Shown piece by piece: positions 5,844-14,700 of a DNA stretch of 21,314 nt (within the stretch, counting starts at the first letter, position 1; every line of letters starts with the position of its first letter). This stretch comes from CAZMGG01 sp964565715 (GTDB taxonomy: Bacteria > Planctomycetota > UBA1135 > UBA2386): positions 1-21,314 of the forward strand of contig CAZMGG010000101.1 in assembly GCA_964565715.1 (NCBI GenBank), read 5' to 3'. Made by a program: the position numbers and the translations under genes. Below the pieces are notes generated by a model. The model was not told the origin of the DNA. It saw only the letters and a program-made list of their open reading frames with translations, and searched no databases.

Positions 5844-5921
5844 GCGCTCGTAGCTCAATCGAATAGAGCATGTGTTTGTCGAACGCATAGGTTGTGGGTT
5901 TGAATCCCACCGGGCGCACCA
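5844..5921 (+). tRNA. tRNA with anticodon GUC (Asp) on an Arg-tRNA-like body, CCA encoded
   Basis: The cloverleaf is complete: acceptor GCGCTCG/CGGGCGC with one U-G pair, D stem GCTC/GAGC, anticodon loop TTGTCGA with anticodon GTC at 5878-5880 after U33, and T stem GTGGG/CCCAC. The anticodon stem is extended by one pair (A5870 with T5888). The body and discriminator A73 resemble tRNA-Arg rather than tRNA-Asp, where bacteria use G73. The normal G19-C56 elbow pair is replaced by A19 and U56, which still pair. CCA is encoded. Decoding Asp codons is inferred from the anticodon; the charging enzyme is uncertain. Transcription is rightward, converging on the late operon. Confidence 0.85.
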
Positions 5922-5922
5922 C

Positions 5923-6008
5923 TTTTCTGTCAGGACGGTCAGGAGCGAGGGAGCCGCAGGATCCTAGCCCCTCGCCCCCCCTCCCGGGGAAGAAACTGAC
6001 CCAGAAAA
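5923..6008. terminator. Probable two-way terminator between tRNA and late operon
   Basis: TTTTCTG (5923-5929) pairs with CAGAAAA (6002-6008), continued by TCAG/CTGA with a 2-base bulge. Inside is a second hairpin GCGAGGG/CCCTCGC (5945-5951 with 5969-5975). The structure begins immediately after the tRNA CCA and ends 6 bases from the last late-gene stop. It therefore separates two converging transcripts, and the outer arms supply U residues on either strand. Confidence 0.45.
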
Positions 6009-6014
6009 TCCCCG

Positions 6015-6293
6015 CTAGGGCACCGGCAGCCCGAGCAGCGTGCCCCACAACAGCTGGCGGAACTGCCGCCGGGCGGCGTCCTCGATGCGCCAGGCGATCT
6101 GGTGCCGGACGGCGTTGGGCAGGGTCATGGCGGTCGCCTGGACCACCAGCAGGTCCTGGGCGGCCTGCTCGTCACCGGCCACGGCCCGGATGGCCAGCTC
6201 GGCGCCGCGCTCGAGCGTGCGGGCGGCCAGCGCCCGGGTCGCCGGGTCCTCGATTTGCGCCACGGCCGCGGCGAGGTCCTCGCGCCAGGTCAT
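6015..6293 (-). CDS. Last gene of the late operon, hypothetical
   Basis: I do not recognise this 92-residue, mostly helical protein. It starts MTWREDLAAAVAQIED and ends with a slightly hydrophobic tail (FRQLLWGTLLGLPVP). There is no signal sequence. ATG 6293 overlaps the stop of the holin/lipobox gene as ATGA. The same frame is open further upstream, but that part overlaps the previous gene and is Gly/Ala/Arg low-complexity, so it is excluded. Position after lysis-type genes makes a lysis-accessory role conceivable, without direct evidence. Confidence 0.62.
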   Translation of the reverse strand: MTWREDLAAAVAQIEDPATRALAARTLERGAELAIRAVAGDEQAAQDLLVVQATAMTLPNAVRHQIAWRIEDAARRQFRQLLWGTLLGLPVP

Positions 6294-6718
6294 CGCGCCC
6301 GCGCCTCCCGCGCCGCCAGCTCGAGGCCCCAGGCCTCGGCGAAGTCCCTGGCGTCCTGCTGCTGCTCGGCGTCGAGCGGCGGCGCCACCCCGGTGAGCAC
6401 CGGCAGCCAGCGCTCGGTGAACGCCCGGTGCCGCGCCCGGTCGGCGGCGACGTCCAGCCGGTCCGGCGCCGTGCACGCCCCCAGCAGCACCAAGGTCGCC
6501 AGCAGGAGCCACGACGACGGCCGCGGCGGGCGCTTCGGCGCTGGTGCGGCCTTGGCCTTCGCCTTCGCCCGCTGCCGCTTCCGGTGCGCGCCGATGCTGC
6601 CCGTGATCGCCGCGACGATCAGCGAGGCCCCCATCTCGGTCTGGTCGGTCAGCGCGAGCAGGACGATGCCGCCGGCGAGGGCCATGGCGGACAGCCAGAA
6701 GAGTTGCGTACTGGTCAT
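6290..6718 (-). CDS. Holin-like protein fused in frame to a lipobox segment
   Basis: The 142 residues contain two membrane spans at about 6-24 and 30-44, and a strongly basic Lys/Arg/Pro linker at 45-68. A third hydrophobic segment at 70-81 ends in L79-G80-A81-C82, a good lipobox. A polar helical tail of 60 residues follows. The first 68 residues look like a two-span holin with a cytoplasmic basic tail. The rest looks like a small outer-membrane-type lipoprotein such as an Rz1/o-spanin. No in-frame ATG, GTG or TTG lies between residue 29 and the third segment, so one polypeptide is made. The ribosome site AGGA stands 6-8 bases before the ATG. It ends in an ATGA overlap with the next gene. The lysis role is inferred from topology; no holin family signature is certain. 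Confidence 0.6.
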   Translation of the reverse strand: MTSTQLFWLSAMALAGGIVLLALTDQTEMGASLIVAAITGSIGAHRKRQRAKAKAKAAPAPKRPPRPSSWLLLATLVLLGACTAPDRLDVAADRARHRAFTERWLPVLTGVAPPLDAEQQQDARDFAEAWGLELAAREARAR

Positions 6719-6726
6719 GGGATTCC

Positions 6727-7995
6727 TCAGGTGACCGAGAACGGCCGGACGCCGAACGCGCCGAAGATGCCGGCGGGGCTCGCCTCGGTCTCCGGCGATC
6801 CCTCCACCGTGATGCCGTAGGCGCAGCGATCCTGCGCCCGCGCGCGGATCACGTTGCCCGCGACGATGTTCTGCCGGCCGCCGACCACGCGCACGCCGGC
6901 GCCGCCAGGCATCGGCCGCGAGTGTCGCGCGTGCCGGATGCTGTTGTGGGTCACCTGGCAGCCGGTCGAATTGACCAGGTGCACGCCGCGCAGCCAGTGC
7001 TCGATCCGGTTGCCGGCCACGATGCAGCCGTCGCTCTCGGTCAGGTTGATCGCGTCGCGCTCGCCGGGGTTCGCGGCGTCGCCGCCGAACCAACCGCCGA
7101 CGACGGAACTGGACTGCGCGCGCACCAGCGCGACGCCGCTGACACCGCACCACGGGTTCTGGATCAGCACGTCGGCTGCATCGCGGACCTCGATGGCCAG
7201 GTCGTTGCCCCAGTCGCTGATCAGGCCCTCGAGCCGGATGTTGCGGCGGTAGCGGGTGCCCATGCCGCCAGGCACACCGGCGACGCGGAAGCCGACGCCG
7301 CAGTGGTTGGCGCGGCAGGCCGCGGTGAAAATCTGATCGCCGACGTTGCCACCCTCGATCAGGACGCCGGATGCTGGCTTGTGGATCCCCGGGTAGCCCG
7401 ACACGTAGACCGTCCGGAAGCAGTTCTCCGTGAGCCACTCATCCGGCGACGTGGTGTCGCCGCCGGTGACCCGCAGGCAGACGTCGCGGCAGCCGGTGAT
7501 GCGCAACTTGTCCACGAGCAGGCCCGCGGACCGCTCGTTGATCGTGCAGCCCTCGGCGAAGCCTTCGATGCGCAGCATCTGCAGCACGCAGGACTGCGCG
7601 TAATCGGTGTCGATGCCGATGCCGCGGACGGTGCGGACGTTCTGCTGGCCGCGGTTGATGTGGTCGCTGAGCAGGTAGAACCGCCGGAACTCGTAGCGCC
7701 AGGACTGCGGGCCGGCGATGTCGCCGACGTCGATCGCCGGCGGCTGCTCGACGCCGTCCGGCTCCTGGATGCGGATCAGCCTGGTGCTGTTGCCGTCGCC
7801 GCAGAGGCCGCCCTTGCCGCCGGCAGGGAACTTCAGCGTGCCGCGGAACCAGTAGTCACCGCCGGGCAGGTAGACCATCGGCCTGGCGCGCGAGCGGCTG
7901 GAGTACTCGACCCAGTCCCGCAGCCGATCGCCGCAGTCCTCGCCCTCGGCGACGGCTGCCGGCGACTGCGCCGTGGCCACGGTGGCGTCCCGCAT
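6727..7995 (-). CDS. Right-handed beta-helix tailspike-like protein
   Basis: This 422-residue protein has the pectate-lyase/NosD-like repeat pattern of a parallel beta-helix. The entry segment has VYLPGGDYWFRGTLKFPAGG and GLCGDGNSTRLIR, the usual first coils of phage tailspike and depolymerase proteins. Repeated short strands with Asn/Gly turns follow, such as GCIVAGNRIEHWLRGVHLV and GCQVTHNSIRHA. Such proteins bind and often cleave surface polysaccharide. Catalytic acids cannot be assigned by eye. ATG 7995 follows the preceding stop by 3 bases with GGGAAG upstream. It is preceded in the operon by fibre-like genes, which fits a receptor-binding role. Confidence 0.75.
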   Translation of the reverse strand: MRDATVATAQSPAAVAEGEDCGDRLRDWVEYSSRSRARPMVYLPGGDYWFRGTLKFPAGGKGGLCGDGNSTRLIRIQEPDGVEQPPAIDVGDIAGPQSWRYEFRRFYLLSDHINRGQQNVRTVRGIGIDTDYAQSCVLQMLRIEGFAEGCTINERSAGLLVDKLRITGCRDVCLRVTGGDTTSPDEWLTENCFRTVYVSGYPGIHKPASGVLIEGGNVGDQIFTAACRANHCGVGFRVAGVPGGMGTRYRRNIRLEGLISDWGNDLAIEVRDAADVLIQNPWCGVSGVALVRAQSSSVVGGWFGGDAANPGERDAINLTESDGCIVAGNRIEHWLRGVHLVNSTGCQVTHNSIRHARHSRPMPGGAGVRVVGGRQNIVAGNVIRARAQDRCAYGITVEGSPETEASPAGIFGAFGVRPFSVT

Positions 7996-7998
7996 GGG

Positions 7999-8415
7999 CT
8001 ACTTCCCGTTCTCCAGCTTAACCACGCGCTCGCGCAGCGCGATCAGCTCGGACAGCGTGCGGTCCATCTTGGCCTCGATGTTGACCAGCTGCTGGCTCAT
8101 GGTCTGCGTCGGACCCAGGGCGCGGATCAGATCCTGCTGGAGCCCGGTGAGCTTCTCCTGCACCTCGGTGCGCGGGATCCGGGTGTTCTCGATGAAGCTC
8201 ACCCGGTCGTGCAGGCGGAAGCCGAAGTAGATCACCGAGAGGGTCAGCGGAACGGCGATGGCGACCACGGTCTTCTGGGCGATGGCCCACAGCCGGTCGC
8301 CGGTGCGCGGGCGAACGTCGCCCTCGATCTCGCCGAGGCGCTTGTCGATGCGTCGGAGTTGCTCCACAACCCCAGTACCCATCGAGACCCCGTCGATCTT
8401 AGCGGAATCCGTCAA
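7999..8415 (-). CDS. Membrane protein with flanking coiled coils
   Basis: This 138-residue protein has one hydrophobic segment at about 45-66 (AQKTVVAIAVPLTLSVIYFG) between a charged helical N-terminus (VVEQLRRIDKRLGEIEG) and a longer C-terminal coiled coil (VQEKLTGLQQDLIRAL, then SQQLVNIEAKMDRTL and ALRERVVKLENGK). The layout recalls phage XhlA-like or i-spanin-like proteins with a membrane anchor and periplasmic coiled coil, but no family is certain. The start is TTG 8415 behind the strong site AGGAGGGGAGA; an internal ATG at residue 12 is the alternative. It may partner the lipobox protein two genes downstream. Confidence 0.65.
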   Translation of the reverse strand: MTDSAKIDGVSMGTGVVEQLRRIDKRLGEIEGDVRPRTGDRLWAIAQKTVVAIAVPLTLSVIYFGFRLHDRVSFIENTRIPRTEVQEKLTGLQQDLIRALGPTQTMSQQLVNIEAKMDRTLSELIALRERVVKLENGK

Positions 8416-8431
8416 TCTCCCCTCCTCGACA

Positions 8432-9298
8432 TCATGCGGCCTGCCTCAGCTCAACGGTGGCGTGGTCGATCTTGAAGCGGCCGTTCGCGTGGGCCGTGCC
8501 CATCGTCATCGTCACAACCAGCGACTGCGTTGCCGTCGTGTCGATCGCCGGATAGCTCGCGCTGTTGTGCGAGAATCGGTTGATCTGCTCGCTCGCCGCA
8601 CCCCAGTTGCCGATGCCAGCCACACTGCCGTTGGCCGTTGCGTTGTGCAGGTGGACCACGCCATGCAGCGCCTGCTTGTTCGTGGCGTTGAGGTTGCCCA
8701 GTCGAAAGGTGATTGCAAACGGCTTGCGCACACTGTTGCCGGCGATGGAGAACACGTCACCCCATAACGTCGTGCCGCCGAACTTCACTCGTGGCGTGTA
8801 GTCGATGTTGGCCCCGCTCTGGTTGTAGATGAACCCCTCGATGGTCACTTCGAGGAAGCTGCGGGCTCCCATCGTGTTCGCCGACAGCGACACGTTGAGC
8901 ATGTCGGTTTCGCTCACCGTGTTGGCAACCTCGGCTGCGTCGAGCACGCTGGCGAGGCAACGCGAACCATTTGCCGCATCGATGGCCGCCGCGACGGTCG
9001 TCTGCCCCGTGCCTCCGCTGCTTGCGGGCAGCGTGCCGGCGACGTCGCTAGTCAGATCGACCTTGCCCCAGGCCAGCTTGCCCTCGACCGCCGAGAGGCA
9101 TCGAAGCACCGTCTTGTCAGAGCCCGCCGCGAGAGTTCCGACGCTGCCGTCAGAGTCGACGCCATACAGCAGTTGTCCCTCGGCGCTGATCGGCAGCCAG
9201 TCTCCATGCAGCTTCCCGCTGCTGTCGGCGAGCGGGATCTTGTCCGCGGCAGGCGTCAGTGCCACATCATCGTCGTCGATCAACTGGCGCCACGTCAT
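8432..9298 (-). CDS. Tail fibre-type structural protein
   Basis: This 288-residue protein begins MTWRQLIDDDDVALTPA, an N-terminus shared in pattern with the larger fibre protein two genes upstream. It has a stretch typical of phage fibres (TLPASSGGTGQTTVAAAIDA) and a beta-rich C-terminal half ending in RFKIDHATVELRQAA. There is no membrane segment. The shared N-terminus suggests that both proteins dock on the same tail site. ATG 9298 overlaps the previous stop as ATGA and has AGAGAG upstream. The exact function is not recognised. Confidence 0.65.
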   Translation of the reverse strand: MTWRQLIDDDDVALTPAADKIPLADSSGKLHGDWLPISAEGQLLYGVDSDGSVGTLAAGSDKTVLRCLSAVEGKLAWGKVDLTSDVAGTLPASSGGTGQTTVAAAIDAANGSRCLASVLDAAEVANTVSETDMLNVSLSANTMGARSFLEVTIEGFIYNQSGANIDYTPRVKFGGTTLWGDVFSIAGNSVRKPFAITFRLGNLNATNKQALHGVVHLHNATANGSVAGIGNWGAASEQINRFSHNSASYPAIDTTATQSLVVTMTMGTAHANGRFKIDHATVELRQAA

Positions 9299-9855
9299 TG
9301 TTGGCTCTCTCGCTCTGCGCGGGCCCGTTCGCTGCGCAGGGCCGAATCCATCAGCATCTGGGCCGCCAGCATGATCGTGGGGGCTCCCGAGCCCAACCGC
9401 CCGGCGAGGTCCACCATGGCGTTGTGCAGGGCCTTGGCCTCCGCCCGCACGATGGTCGCCAGCTGCCTAGCGGTCACGGGAATGGACACCTGCACATCCC
9501 GGGTGATGGTTCCGACGACGCGGTCGCCGGGAGCTTGCGCCGCCTGTTGTTCGCCCGGGGCCGTGGCATGGGCCGGCGGCTCCGTCGCGGCTGCTGGCGG
9601 CGGGACGGCTGCAGGCTGGGACTCGGGCGCGTCCACAGAGGCGGTCGCGACAGGCTCGGGACTCTGCTTCGGGGCGAGTCTCGCCGTTTTCCCGCACGCG
9701 CAGGTCGCGTAGCCGGCGACATCGTCGGGCACCCAGTCGTGAGCGTGCTGCTCCGGCACCACATCGACGGGCGGCACAAGCTGGGCTGTCGGTGCGGGTG
9801 GCACCTCGCCCTGCTCTACGGCCTCCCGCTGCCGCACCCGATCCGCCAGCCCCAT
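9295..9855 (-). CDS. Hypothetical Pro/Ala-rich protein in the fibre cluster
   Basis: The 186 residues comprise three parts. The N-terminal region has a Cys pair in HDWVPDDVAGYATCACGKTA, which could be a small metal site. The middle (about 70-120) is Pro/Ala/Gln-rich and disordered. The helical C-terminus includes ARQLATIVRAEAKALHNAMVD and ERARAERESQQ. No family is recognised. It sits between two fibre-like genes, separated by 4 bases from the one before it and overlapping the next as ATGA, so a fibre assembly or accessory role is plausible but unproven. Confidence 0.6.
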   Translation of the reverse strand: MGLADRVRQREAVEQGEVPPAPTAQLVPPVDVVPEQHAHDWVPDDVAGYATCACGKTARLAPKQSPEPVATASVDAPESQPAAVPPPAAATEPPAHATAPGEQQAAQAPGDRVVGTITRDVQVSIPVTARQLATIVRAEAKALHNAMVDLAGRLGSGAPTIMLAAQMLMDSALRSERARAERESQQ

Positions 9856-9859
9856 TCGC

Positions 9860-11044
9860 CTACCGGCTCACCATCAGGCGTCCGAGGTCGCTGTCGTAGA
9901 TGATTCGCCCGGTCTGCTCCGTCGGCCGGCTGGCGGTGACGTAACTCTTGGGCTTGAGGCCGTCGACCACCGCAGAAGCGTTCGACAGGTTCAGCTCAGC
10001 CGTCGGAGCCGCCATCTGGTCCAGCCGGCTCGTCCGCACCTGCGTGTCGAAGTTGCTGATCGTGTTCGCCAGCTGCGTGCCGGTGTGGTTCGCACGCGCC
10101 AGCGGATCGGTGGCGAGCTTCGAGAGCGCGATCGCCGCGCTCGCGTTGATGTCGGCGTTCATGATCGCGCCCGCCGCGATCTGCGCGTTGCTGACCGTGC
10201 CCGTCAGGTCGCCGCCGACCGCCGTGCCCTGCACCGCGCTGGTGAAGTCGCTGATGGTGCTCGCCGTCTGCGTGCCCGTGTGGTTCGCACGCGCCAGCGG
10301 GTCCGTGGCGAGCTTCGACAGCGCGATCGCCGCCGACGCGCTGATGTGGCTGTTGGCGATGCCGCCCGCCTTGACTCGCGCCTGGTCGCTCGACACCTCC
10401 AGCGTGCTGTTGTCGGGGTTCCAGTCCAGCACCTGGCCGCTCTTGGTCAGCGCGGCGCCCGCCGTGATCTGGCCCAGGCTGTTGAACTGCGTGAACACCA
10501 GCGCCGTGGTCCCCAGCGTGATGGGGTTGTTCGTGGTGAGCACCCAGTTGGTGTCCGCGTTGACGGTGCCTTCCTCGATCTGCACCGACACGCCAGACCG
10601 CATCTTGGCGGACGTGTCCGCGTCGGTCGCGCGCGACCACGCCCCGGCGCTGCAGACGTAGATGCCGTTCTGGCTCCCGGTGCTCTGGTCCTTCACCAGC
10701 ACGCGATCGTTGGCGATCACCGAGACGCCGTCGATCGTCTGCGTGCCGCTCAGCGTGATGTTCGCCGTGGTCGCAACGCGGCACGGCGTCTTGATCGTCA
10801 GCCCCTGCGCCACGGCCTGCACGTAGGCGACGTTCGCCGCCTGCGCCGGCACGGTGCCGTCCGGCGTCGCCATGTTCGTGAGAGCGAACCCACCCATGTC
10901 CAGGTTCTGCGTCGGGGCAAAGGCGTGCCGGTGATCGGCGCGCGCCAACGTCGTAGCAGCTCCGGCACTGCCGGCCGCACCGGTCGTCGCGCTTGGGGTT
11001 GCGTTGCTCAGGTCACCGTCATCGAAGATTGCGCGCCAAGTCAT
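9860..11044 (-). CDS. Tail fibre protein with 65-residue tandem repeat
   Basis: The 394 residues begin MTWRAIFDDGDLSNATPS. They continue with fibre-type sequence common in phage side fibres (TLARADHRHAF, then QNLDMGGFALTNMATP and AANVAYVQAVAQG). Two copies of a module with the core SASAAIALSKLATDPLARAN (NASAAIAL in the second copy) follow, with HTGTQ next; their DNA is nearly identical 195 bp apart. The C-terminus DSDLGRLMVSR is a usual fibre ending. No enzymatic domain is seen. The ATG has no strong ribosome site. The protein probably forms a trimeric fibre shaft. Confidence 0.75.
   Translation of the reverse strand: MTWRAIFDDGDLSNATPSATTGAAGSAGAATTLARADHRHAFAPTQNLDMGGFALTNMATPDGTVPAQAANVAYVQAVAQGLTIKTPCRVATTANITLSGTQTIDGVSVIANDRVLVKDQSTGSQNGIYVCSAGAWSRATDADTSAKMRSGVSVQIEEGTVNADTNWVLTTNNPITLGTTALVFTQFNSLGQITAGAALTKSGQVLDWNPDNSTLEVSSDQARVKAGGIANSHISASAAIALSKLATDPLARANHTGTQTASTISDFTSAVQGTAVGGDLTGTVSNAQIAAGAIMNADINASAAIALSKLATDPLARANHTGTQLANTISNFDTQVRTSRLDQMAAPTAELNLSNASAVVDGLKPKSYVTASRPTEQTGRIIYDSDLGRLMVSR
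10073..10347 (-). repeat. Two-copy direct repeat within fibre gene
   Basis: Segments starting at 10073 and 10268, each about 80 bp, are nearly identical with only scattered substitutions. They lie 195 bp apart, which is 65 codons in the same frame. They encode the two copies of the fibre module. The low divergence suggests a recent duplication or gene conversion. Confidence 0.85.
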
Positions 11045-11117
11045 GGGTGCAGATGTTGCTGACTCTTGAGCCCGGTGGACTCCCTCCGGATCAGCAGTGC
11101 AGAAAAGGGTGGAGGTG

Positions 11118-11735
11118 CTACGGACCGATCTCGAAGCAGTCGAGCTGCAGGAGCCAGTTGGCGATCGCCGTCGGAGACCCCTCCTGCGCCACGATGAACT
11201 GCAGCACGTCGCCGGCGCTGGCCAGGACGTTCTGGTCCGCGAGCAGCTCGTAGACCGTGTTCGCCGCGATCTCGCCGCCGCCGACCGCCTCGATGTCGGT
11301 CCCCGTGCCGGGCAACGCCGAGAACAGGTTCAGTCCCGTGGTGTGGTTCTTCAGCATGAAGGTCCACTCGATGCTGGCGGTGCTGCCCGTCGTCGCCGTC
11401 GGCGACACGATCAGGGCGCGCACGACCTGCAGGGGCGCTGGCGCCACGAACAGCAGGTTCGTCGCCGCGGCCATAGCGCCCATGCCGCGGGTCGGCGACA
11501 GCCGGCCGGCGTTCCCGCCAAGCGGCGCGAAGAACACCCAGGCCGAGTTGGCTGCGTTGCGCTGCCAGATGCTCTTGGTGCTGGGCTGCGCCCACAGCTG
11601 GTAGGCCACCGGGTTCGACGGCGCCGAGTTGCCCGAGAACATCGTGCGCAGGGCCTCGTCACGGTCCGGCAGGCTGGAGGTCAGGAGGATCCGGCTCTGG
11701 TCGGTGCCGGAGACCGAGGAGTAGTTCTGTGCCAT
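11118..11735 (-). CDS. Putative phage structural protein after the tail hub
   Basis: This 205-residue protein has no membrane segment. Its N-terminus (SVSGTDQSRILLTSSLPDRD) and the segment AYQLWAQPSTKSIWQRNAAN are of the kind seen in phage fibre-associated proteins. The rest is beta-rich and hydrophobic, with SIEWTFMLKNHTTGLNLFS and VYELLADQNVL. It probably forms part of a receptor-binding or baseplate-linked structure, but I cannot name a family. It lies 9 bases after the stop of the J-like hub gene and before the fibre gene. Confidence 0.62.
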   Translation of the reverse strand: MAQNYSSVSGTDQSRILLTSSLPDRDEALRTMFSGNSAPSNPVAYQLWAQPSTKSIWQRNAANSAWVFFAPLGGNAGRLSPTRGMGAMAAATNLLFVAPAPLQVVRALIVSPTATTGSTASIEWTFMLKNHTTGLNLFSALPGTGTDIEAVGGGEIAANTVYELLADQNVLASAGDVLQFIVAQEGSPTAIANWLLQLDCFEIGP

Positions 11736-11744
11736 TGTTGATTG

Positions 11745-14700
11745 CTAAGGGTTCCGACTCCACACCAGCATCCTGCCGGTACGGCCGTTCAGCACCGCCT
11801 CCGCGTCGAAGTGGAAGTGTCCGGGGCTGTACGAGTAGGCGAAGATCTGGAGCTCTGTGATGGTGCGGGCGTAGGTCGCGGAGCGCCGACCCAGGATCAC
11901 GCGCACCTGGATGCGACATGCCGTGACCACCCCATCCTGATGCGGCGCCCATGCTCCCCAACTGCTGCCGTCGTGGTAGCGGCTCTCGACACGGCACCAG
12001 GTGTGCTGGCCCACCTCGCCGGCGTCGACGCCGGCCAGCATCGTGTCAGGCAGGTCCTCGGCTGTGACCACCAGGTCGTCGGCGATCTCGAGCGGGTCGA
12101 TGCCGGGCAGGCCGGGGCTCGGCGGCCGCGTGTTCGCCGTGCGCCAGGCGGCCTCGCCGCTGCCGGGGAGGAAGGTCCACTCGTCGGCCGTGGTGGCGTC
12201 GCGCTCCTCCGAGTCCCAGCGGACCTGCCAGTAGCACGATGTCACCGTAGTCAGCTCCAGCTCGAGGGTCTCGTAGGTGCCCTGGTGGACCCCGCTGGAC
12301 AGCACCAGGGTGCCGCCGGAGTAGGTCAGCCCGGTCAGCGTCCCGGTCGGCGCCCCTGACAGCTCGTCGCGCGTGCCCACCTGGGTGAGACCAGGCGGGG
12401 TCCAGACGGACGCCACCTGCAGCCGCGCAGGCCTGCCGTAGAGCCCGGATCGGGCCCTCGGCGCCACTTGGTAGGTCCCGGCGGCGCGCGGCCAGCGCAG
12501 GGCCACCTCGGCGACCAGGCCGCGCCACAGCACAGTGGCCGCACCCCAGTCGGCGCCGGCCCGCAGCTCGTAGTACGCGAGGTCCTGGAAGCCCATCTCC
12601 GGCCAGGCGAACAGCAGGCCGTCTGGGGTCGGCGTCGCCTGCAGGCGGCGCGCCGGCGGCGGCGCCACCGGGGGGAACTCCTCGGCGACCACCTCGAGCT
12701 GGGCGCTGTCCTCCGGCGCTGCGTGCACGCCGAACTGGTCGGCGACCGACACCGCCACCAGGTAGGTCCGCCAGGGGCTCAGAGACCCCACCCGCAGCTC
12801 GCCGCGCCGGGTCTCGTCGATGAAGAGCCAGACGCCGACCGCCGGATCCTGGACCCAGACGCGGCAGCTGGCGGCCTCCCGTCCCGGCGGCCGCTGCCAG
12901 GTCACCAGCTGCGTGCCGTCGCGCTGCGGGACCACCCGAAGGTCCGTGGCCGCCGGCGGCGATCCGGGCCGCTGCGCCTGGCTGGCGGACTCGGTCCCGC
13001 CGGCGCCTGGGTCGAGGGGGTCGTAGACCTCCGGCACCCACTGGAGCGCCACCACCTGGCGCTCGACGTCCTCGGTCAGAGCGATCGATGCGATCTCGTA
13101 GACCTCGGTGAGCTGGTCGACCTGCCCCACCACCGCCGGCGCCCCGGCCGCGCATGTCACCGCCGCGGCGAGGTTCAGCTGCGTGCCGCCGGCCACCGGC
13201 GTCAGACTCGACACAGCCGCGCGCTGCGGCTCGCCGTCGGGATCCCGGACCACCACCTGCAGGCCGCTGCCGGTCACCACGTGGTCGACGACGATCGTCG
13301 TCGTGGCGGTGCCTCCGGTCCGCACCACGCAGCTCATCGGCACCGCCGCCGCGAACGGGCGCAGCACCTCGTGCTCGACCTCGATCAAGTCGCCGACGGT
13401 AGCCGCGAGCGCCCAGGGCCCGGTCCGGAACGTGACCTTGCGGCGCACCAGGCGGTTGAGGCGGTGCATCAGCACGCCCTGGCGGCGCAGCTGGCCTTCG
13501 CGCGTCTGGCCGTAGACCTGCACCACCTCGGGCCGCCACTGGTCGGCACCCAGGCTGTTCGGGCTGTTCAGCGAGCCCTCGTCGTCCTCGACAATCAGCA
13601 CGTCCTGCGCCCAGCTCTTCGCCTCGTTGAGGAACTGGAACTGGAAGGCCGTGGGCCTGGCGTTCTTGGGCAGCCACTCCACCGTCAGGTCGGTGCAGTT
13701 GCTCGAGGTGAACAGCTGCACCGGCGCCTTCGCCGGCACGCTGACCAGCGCGTCGCTGTGAGCGTCGCGGAACTGGTAGACCACGCTGATCTTCCGCCCG
13801 ACCATCAGTGGCTTGGCGCGGCCGGTCGCGCAGATCGCCAGGAGTACTTCCCACGCCGGCCGCGGCGAGTCACCGACCAGGTCGCAGGTGAAGGCCGCCT
13901 CGCCCCAGGGGTTGCCGGGGTTCGGGTCCTGGTCGCAGAAGATCGACCACCGGCGGAACGCCGCCAGATCGATGTCCGCCGAGCTGATCCACTTGCCCAG
14001 GCCCCAGGGCGACAGCAACCAGTGCAGCGCGATCCAGGCCGGGTTGCGACCCGGCGGGTAGGTCATCCAGTTGAACGGCGCCGGCGGCACGTCCCAGCAC
14101 AGCGGCGACCAGCCAAGGCTCTGGTCCCAGACGTTGACCATGATGCCGTCGAGCTGCACCCGCACCTGCGGCAGGGCACCCTGCAGGCGGCCGGTGGCGA
14201 GCAGCTCCAGGCCAAGCAGGGCGACACGCGGATACGCGAAGGTCTGGGCGATGTTGAAGCCGACGCTGCGCCAGGTGGCGCCGTCGACCGCCTGCGTGCC
14301 TGCCGGCAGGGTTGCTCGAGGCAGGCGCCGCACGCGCACCTCGAAGACCTGCTCGACCGGCGCGGCGCCGATCTGCAGGTCGGCGCCGAAGCTCTCGACC
14401 GTGGCCCCCTGGCGCGGTGCGGCGCCGAACGTCACCGTGCCCAGCGGCAGGGTGGTCGTCGGCCGGTAGAGCGGCCGCCAGCTCGTCGTGCCCTGCGGCC
14501 GCCACGACACCGAGAACTGCACCGGTGCTGCCACCAGGTTGCCCTGGTTGTCCTGGGCGTAGATGCCGCCAGGGAACGCCATCGTGATGGCGAGCGAGGC
14601 GACCGGGTCCGTCCCGGGCCAGGTGTAGATCGCCTCGGCGTTGTCGTCGTTGAGCGCCTCGCCGATGGCGATCGTCGCGGTGGCGCCGCGGAACGGGTTG

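Noticed and set aside
3255..5921. The two tRNAs as attL/attR-type attachment sites
   Set aside because: Neither tRNA 3' end has a second copy in the window, the tRNAs differ in sequence and strand, and phage genes lie on both sides; an attachment role cannot be supported without the genome ends.
6922..8475. 517-codon open frame on the plus strand
   Set aside because: It runs antisense across the tailspike and membrane protein genes with a biased, domain-free product.
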